DNA from: Phallusia mammillata
Taxonomy: Eukaryota > Chordata > Ascidiacea > Phlebobranchia > Ascidiidae
Reading direction: 5' to 3'
DNA: 64,000 bases
Assembly: GCA_003260075.1 (NCBI GenBank)
Contig: QLIY01000294.1
Coordinates: 103,576-167,575, forward strand
Below the pieces are notes generated by a model, which saw nothing but the letters and a program-made list of their open reading frames with translations, was not told the DNA's origin and searched no databases. Positions 60,161 through 64,000 of this stretch are shown here, piece after piece. Positions within the stretch are counted from its first letter, which is position 1, and the number at the start of each line of letters is the position of its first letter. Position numbers and translations under genes: made by a program.

Positions 60161-60368
60161 CCTAAACAGAAAATAAAATCGTTAAATTTAATATGTAATT
60201 ATTTTATCACAGAGCAATTTAATGATTGTCGAAAAAACTGATACATGAATAGTGGTTTAAACACAAAATGTAATAATATCAGCATTTATAAAAACATAAA
60301 AGGAAAAAGTCAGCTCAAATTAAACTGACCATTGTAGCTGCAAGAAGTTTTTTTTTAGTAGGTAAACG

Positions 60369-60450
60369 CCCCCCCCCCTGCTTCGCACAGCAAAAAATTA
60401 GGAAAGAGTTCGCCAATTTACGTATAATTTTTCGCTATCCCCCCCCCCCC
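60369..60450. repeat. Two poly-C runs with a MITE right end
   Basis: Poly-C at 60369-60377 and 60440-60450, the second followed by a hAT right end AAAAAAGTTTGAGAACCACTG. The sequence after it (CATTATAGCATTGGTTACAAA) recurs at 61318, within the astacin-TSP1 gene intron/exon area, so this block is a duplicate of 61320-61600. Confidence 0.55.
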
Positions 60451-60884
60451 TTTCCAGAGGCGTCGCAACAAAAAAAGTTTGAGAACCACTGCATTATAGC
60501 ATTGGTTACAAAAAATGCAATTTATGACCTTAAATATAAAAAAAACATAAATTGACAACTTTATGCAAAATATTAGCTTCATCAGTCTTCCGTATTTTTA
60601 GGCATACATGGTGGAACATTTTACTTTGCTTTTTAATACCAGAAACTTCAAGTTGAAGTATTTTTAACATAATGGTTAAATTAGTATTTAAATTAAAGTG
60701 TTCATTTTTAGCAAACGTTTGTTGCCCCCCCCCCACTCGGTATCGGTACTCGCTTCAAAACTTGGTATCGTCCCATCACTAGGAGACGCCGATTGGGATG
60801 AAGAGATTTGACGTTGGCATTTAGATTTATGGACCCATTAAGATCAAACGTATCGAAGTTAGTTTTGTAATTATTTTTGTCAAT

Positions 60885-63105
60885 ATGAACCTGGAAAAGT
60901 TTCATCAGCGTCCAAATCCGGTGAACTATCATCTCCATAACAACGACTGCCGTAACAGTTTTTGCGCAAAGAACCTAAACAGGAAAATAAAATTTTCAAA
61001 TTTAATATGCAATTATTTTATCACAGAATAATTTGATCATTGGAAAAAACTAATTTATGAATAGTGGTATAAACACAAAATGTAATAATAGCAGCATTTA
61101 TAAAACAGAAAAGGGAAAAGTCCAGCTCAAATTAAACTGACCATTGTAGCTGCAGGAAGTTTTTTTTTAGTAGATAAACATAAAGAACAAAGACATACTT
61201 GATGTTACAGTACACCTTCGTATATAACAGGATGTAACTGCAAATCTTTTTTCATTTCCACACCCATTACTCTTCGGGCAGCGACGAATTCTGTAGAAAT
61301 CATTATACTCAAAGCATGCATTATAGCATTGGTTACAAAATATGCAATTTATAAATATATGAAAAAAAAACATTAATTGTCAACTGGTAATCAGATTATG
61401 CAATATATTAGCTTCATCAATCTTCTGTATTTTTAGGCATTCATGGTGAAACATTTAATTTTGCTAGAAGTAAAATTAATTTTTTTAATACCAGAAACTT
61501 CAAGTTGCAGTATTTTTAACATAATGGTTAAATTAGTATTTAAATTAAATTGTTCATTTTTAGCAAACGTTTGTTGAATATTTTTTATGTGTTATTATGT
61601 GTTACCTCATTTGAAATCCAGCACCACAGGTTTTAGAGCATCTCCCATACAATGTCCACTTGGACCACTGAACAGCTGGTCTCGGACATGGTCTAATAGC
61701 TGGACAAGCCTTTGTTTCTGATTTGGGACCAGTACAATGCTACAAAAGAACTGGTGTTGAGATTAGTCTTGTAAAAATGTGGCCAAGCAAGCTTTTAAAT
61801 GAAGAAATTTTAAATGCAAGTAAGTTAGAAATGTTTATGCAACATACCATAGGGATAAAATACTCTCTCAATTTTGTGTTTGATTTGTTTTGATTGTCCA
61901 GTCAAATTATGGATGGGTTTTTTGTGACGGAAATTTTCAAATAAAAGCTTATACTATACTCTCATATGCTAAAAGAACTTATTTGTTGAATACAAACTAA
62001 AAGTGTGGTTTAAAACATGTATTTAGTTATTCTTTCATTGAATAGGATTTTTTAAAAATGATCTCAATTAGACTGGATAATCAAGGAAGCATTTTACATC
62101 AACAATCAATTATGTTGATGCAAATTTATATACCACTACTCAAGTGGCTCAGTATGTTTTACTGCCCCTCCCAGTTGCTGATTCTTTATTTTGTTGATAT
62201 TTGTAATTATTCAACTAAAATGTGTATTACAAAATTAAAACAGCCAAAAAGTTTGTGTATAAGGACTAGAGATAGACCCATGATTTTTTAAGGCTGATAC
62301 TGATATCAGAAGGTAAGAAGGCTGATAATCAGTAATTAAAGCCATGTTTTGTTTACAGTAAGGCCCACTTTTTGTACCTCGGTCTGACCTTAATAAGTAC
62401 CTCTGCAAGACAATGTATACCTTTTACACAAGTTTGCTGGTAGTTTAGTTTTTGATTTGGGATACTTCTCAAGTCCTTGCATAGTGTACCTAACATAACC
62501 TTTCAAAATCATCACACAACTTAACAAACCTGTCCAGTACATCTCCTGTATCTTCTTCTAAATGCTGCTGAACCACATGTTTTCCAACAAGCACTCCATT
62601 TACCCCATTGGCCCCAGTTGCTAGAGAAACCCCGTGACCCAAAGTAACCCTTGTATGAATACTTGCTTGACCAAGTGTAACCTTTATATTTAGTTGGCGC
62701 CTTTGTAACCTTTTTAGGGATTGACCAACTTTGACCTTTGTATGTAAAACCCTTAAATCCAAGACGAGTGAGCCAGCTTGATCCTTTGCTACTTAATCCT
62801 GTTAAACCTTTAAAACTGTAACTGGTTGATCCTGTAGATCCTTTACTGGTTGTCCCTTTGGAATTGCTGACACTACCTGATGACCCAGTAGAACCAGTTG
62901 TCCCTGCAGTGCCTTTAGAACCAGCTTCTGTCAAGTTAAAATATTTTCCATTGACAATAAATTTCAAGACATGCAAATCATGGGGTAACACATACATCAA
63001 AAATAATGCAGAGGGGTATGTATAAAATGCATATATATTTTCCTGGTGTATAATTAATGAGTAAAATTAAAAGAATGGTAATTTACAAGCATAGTGATTG
63101 AACCG

Positions 63106-63200
<95 letters not shown>

Positions 63201-63610
63201 TGAGATTTAATTGGCTTATCTGAACACAATGGCCCCAGCGTTAATAAAATATACTGCAAGACTACAATTTGTGTGATGTATAGTTCTGTCCGTAACTAAA
63301 AAGTTTGTACAATGAAGCTTTTTGTCATAAATAACATTACTGACATTTGCTTGAAAAAAAATGAGACAACTTTCCTTACTGTTGCTGCAAAGAATTCTGT
63401 CATATAAATCTAACACAATTGTTTGCCTGCAAAATATGTACAAATAACAACCAAGGCATATTATACTTGTCGATCTGTCAACGATAGTAGGGGAATTTCG
63501 GTTTTTGGAAAAGGAAAAACCACCATAGTGAAGCACAGATGTTCTGTCATATTCTGTGCCAAGATCCATTGTGGATTCTTTGTCAATTTTCTTAAAATTA
63601 TGCTCTTTAC
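60885..63610 (-). CDS. Astacin-TSP1 metalloprotease gene, 3' part (Tast-like)
   Basis: Exons on the minus strand with continuous phases: 63467-63610, 62530-62927, 61606-61739, 61199-61290, then about 60890-60974. The first encodes the end of an astacin catalytic domain: GKEHNFKKID, MDLGTEYD, SVLHYGGFSFSKN, PTIVD. In astacins the Met-turn is SxMHY; here the Met is Leu. The second has a Ser/Thr/Gly/Lys-rich linker with KGxTG-type repeats (about 90 residues) and a TSP1 repeat (WGQWGKWSACWKTCG). The next two make a second TSP1 (VQWSKWTLYGRCSKTCGAGF then RRCPKSNGCG). The last is acidic (CYGDDSSPDLDADETF); its donor is not clear. The zinc-binding HExxHxxGxxH lies in exons beyond the right edge, so the 5' end is missing. 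Tunicates are known to have astacin plus TSP1 proteases. A secreted enzyme acting outside the cell is likely. Confidence 0.75.
63106..63200 (+). repeat. 95-base poly-C run in an intron of the astacin-TSP1 gene
   Basis: Uninterrupted C between GTGATTGAACCG and TGAGATTTAATTGG. It separates the astacin exon from the linker-TSP1 exon. Exon phases across it agree, so no exon needs to be missing, but sequence may be. Confidence 0.85.
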
Positions 63611-64000
63611 CTAAAAATAAGTTTTTTTAACACCTTTTTAGTCTTACGGAACTCTTTAGGTATTTTGTCAAATTTTGCGGAACCTCCTAAAAAATTGTTA
63701 ATACATGTAGGCTAAATAAGAGAAAAATGGCCCAAAAAAGAAAAGCATTTACCAAACATGCCCGAAGCACATAATTAAATTTGAATTTAATAAAACGATT
63801 CACTGAAACATGTTGTCATCTTACTTGGATCGGTCGTTTCTACAATTGTCTCACACAATTTGAAGAGTGTATCAAGACTGAGTTTCTTACATCACAATTG
63901 GGCAATGGTGTAATTAAACGGTGCCAAATAAATTGTAGGAGTGAGTGTTGCTGTTCGCAAAAATCATATTATAATTTTTGCATCTTTGAATTGCTACAAT
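63611..64000 (-). other. Intron or upstream part of the astacin-TSP1 gene
   Basis: No further astacin exon is recognisable up to the window edge; the next exon upstream (with the zinc motif) must lie outside. Confidence 0.45.

Overview
The window is a eukaryotic, intron-rich, AT-rich genomic segment that looks like an ascidian tunicate (Ciona-like). The reasons are the gene types (an astacin metalloprotease followed by thrombospondin type 1 repeats, a long LDLa-repeat G-protein-coupled receptor, many small secreted CUB/CCP/VWA/Ly6 modules), short genes with phase-consistent small exons, and a dense load of degraded retrotransposons and hAT-type MITEs. The species call is inference from domain content only.

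Layout. (1) 1-227 is the last exon of a gene belonging to a tandem family of secreted proteins with signal peptide, Ly6/uPAR (three-finger) domain, sushi/CCP domain and a degenerate VWA domain. (2) 4396-6730 is a dead copy of that family, partly duplicated in tandem. (3) 14397-21296 is a two-exon receptor gene: signal peptide exon, 3.5 kb intron, then one large exon with about 12 LDLa modules and a seven-helix rhodopsin-class domain. (4) 23639-40999, minus strand, is a modular array of CUB-type exons behind one signal-peptide exon, with several lesions. Its introns hold a Jockey-like LINE (28.4-31.3 kb, itself hit by two hAT MITEs) and a Tx1/L1-like LINE (35.2-39.1 kb, split by a 1 kb fold-back sequence with an N gap). 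(5) 45456-48374 and 49607-53234 are two complete nine-exon members of the Ly6-CCP-VWA family, 398 and 397 residues, with identical intron phases. (6) 55562-56983, minus, is the 3' end of a gene with three FG-GAP/VCBS-like calcium-binding repeats. (7) 60885-63610, minus, is the 3' part of an astacin-TSP1 gene; it may or may not be the same transcription unit as (6).

Between genes there are Penelope-like element relics (3.5 kb, 42.6 kb, 54.9-55.3 kb, the last with a hammerhead-like motif), a tRNA-derived SINE family (three copies, one with a clean target duplication), at least nine hAT-type MITEs, most with full or near-full 8-bp target duplications, and other inverted-repeat elements.

Assembly quality matters to every reading here. 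About 36 homopolymer runs of 8 or more G or C interrupt the sequence, most of them flanked by a near-identical copy of 50-1000 bases. All 24 runs left of the 305-N gap are poly-G on the plus strand; all 12 runs right of it are poly-C. This looks like contig ends with artificial poly-G tails that were joined without merging their overlap, with the orientation of the pieces flipping at the gap. Exon duplications beside such runs should not be taken as biology without read support.
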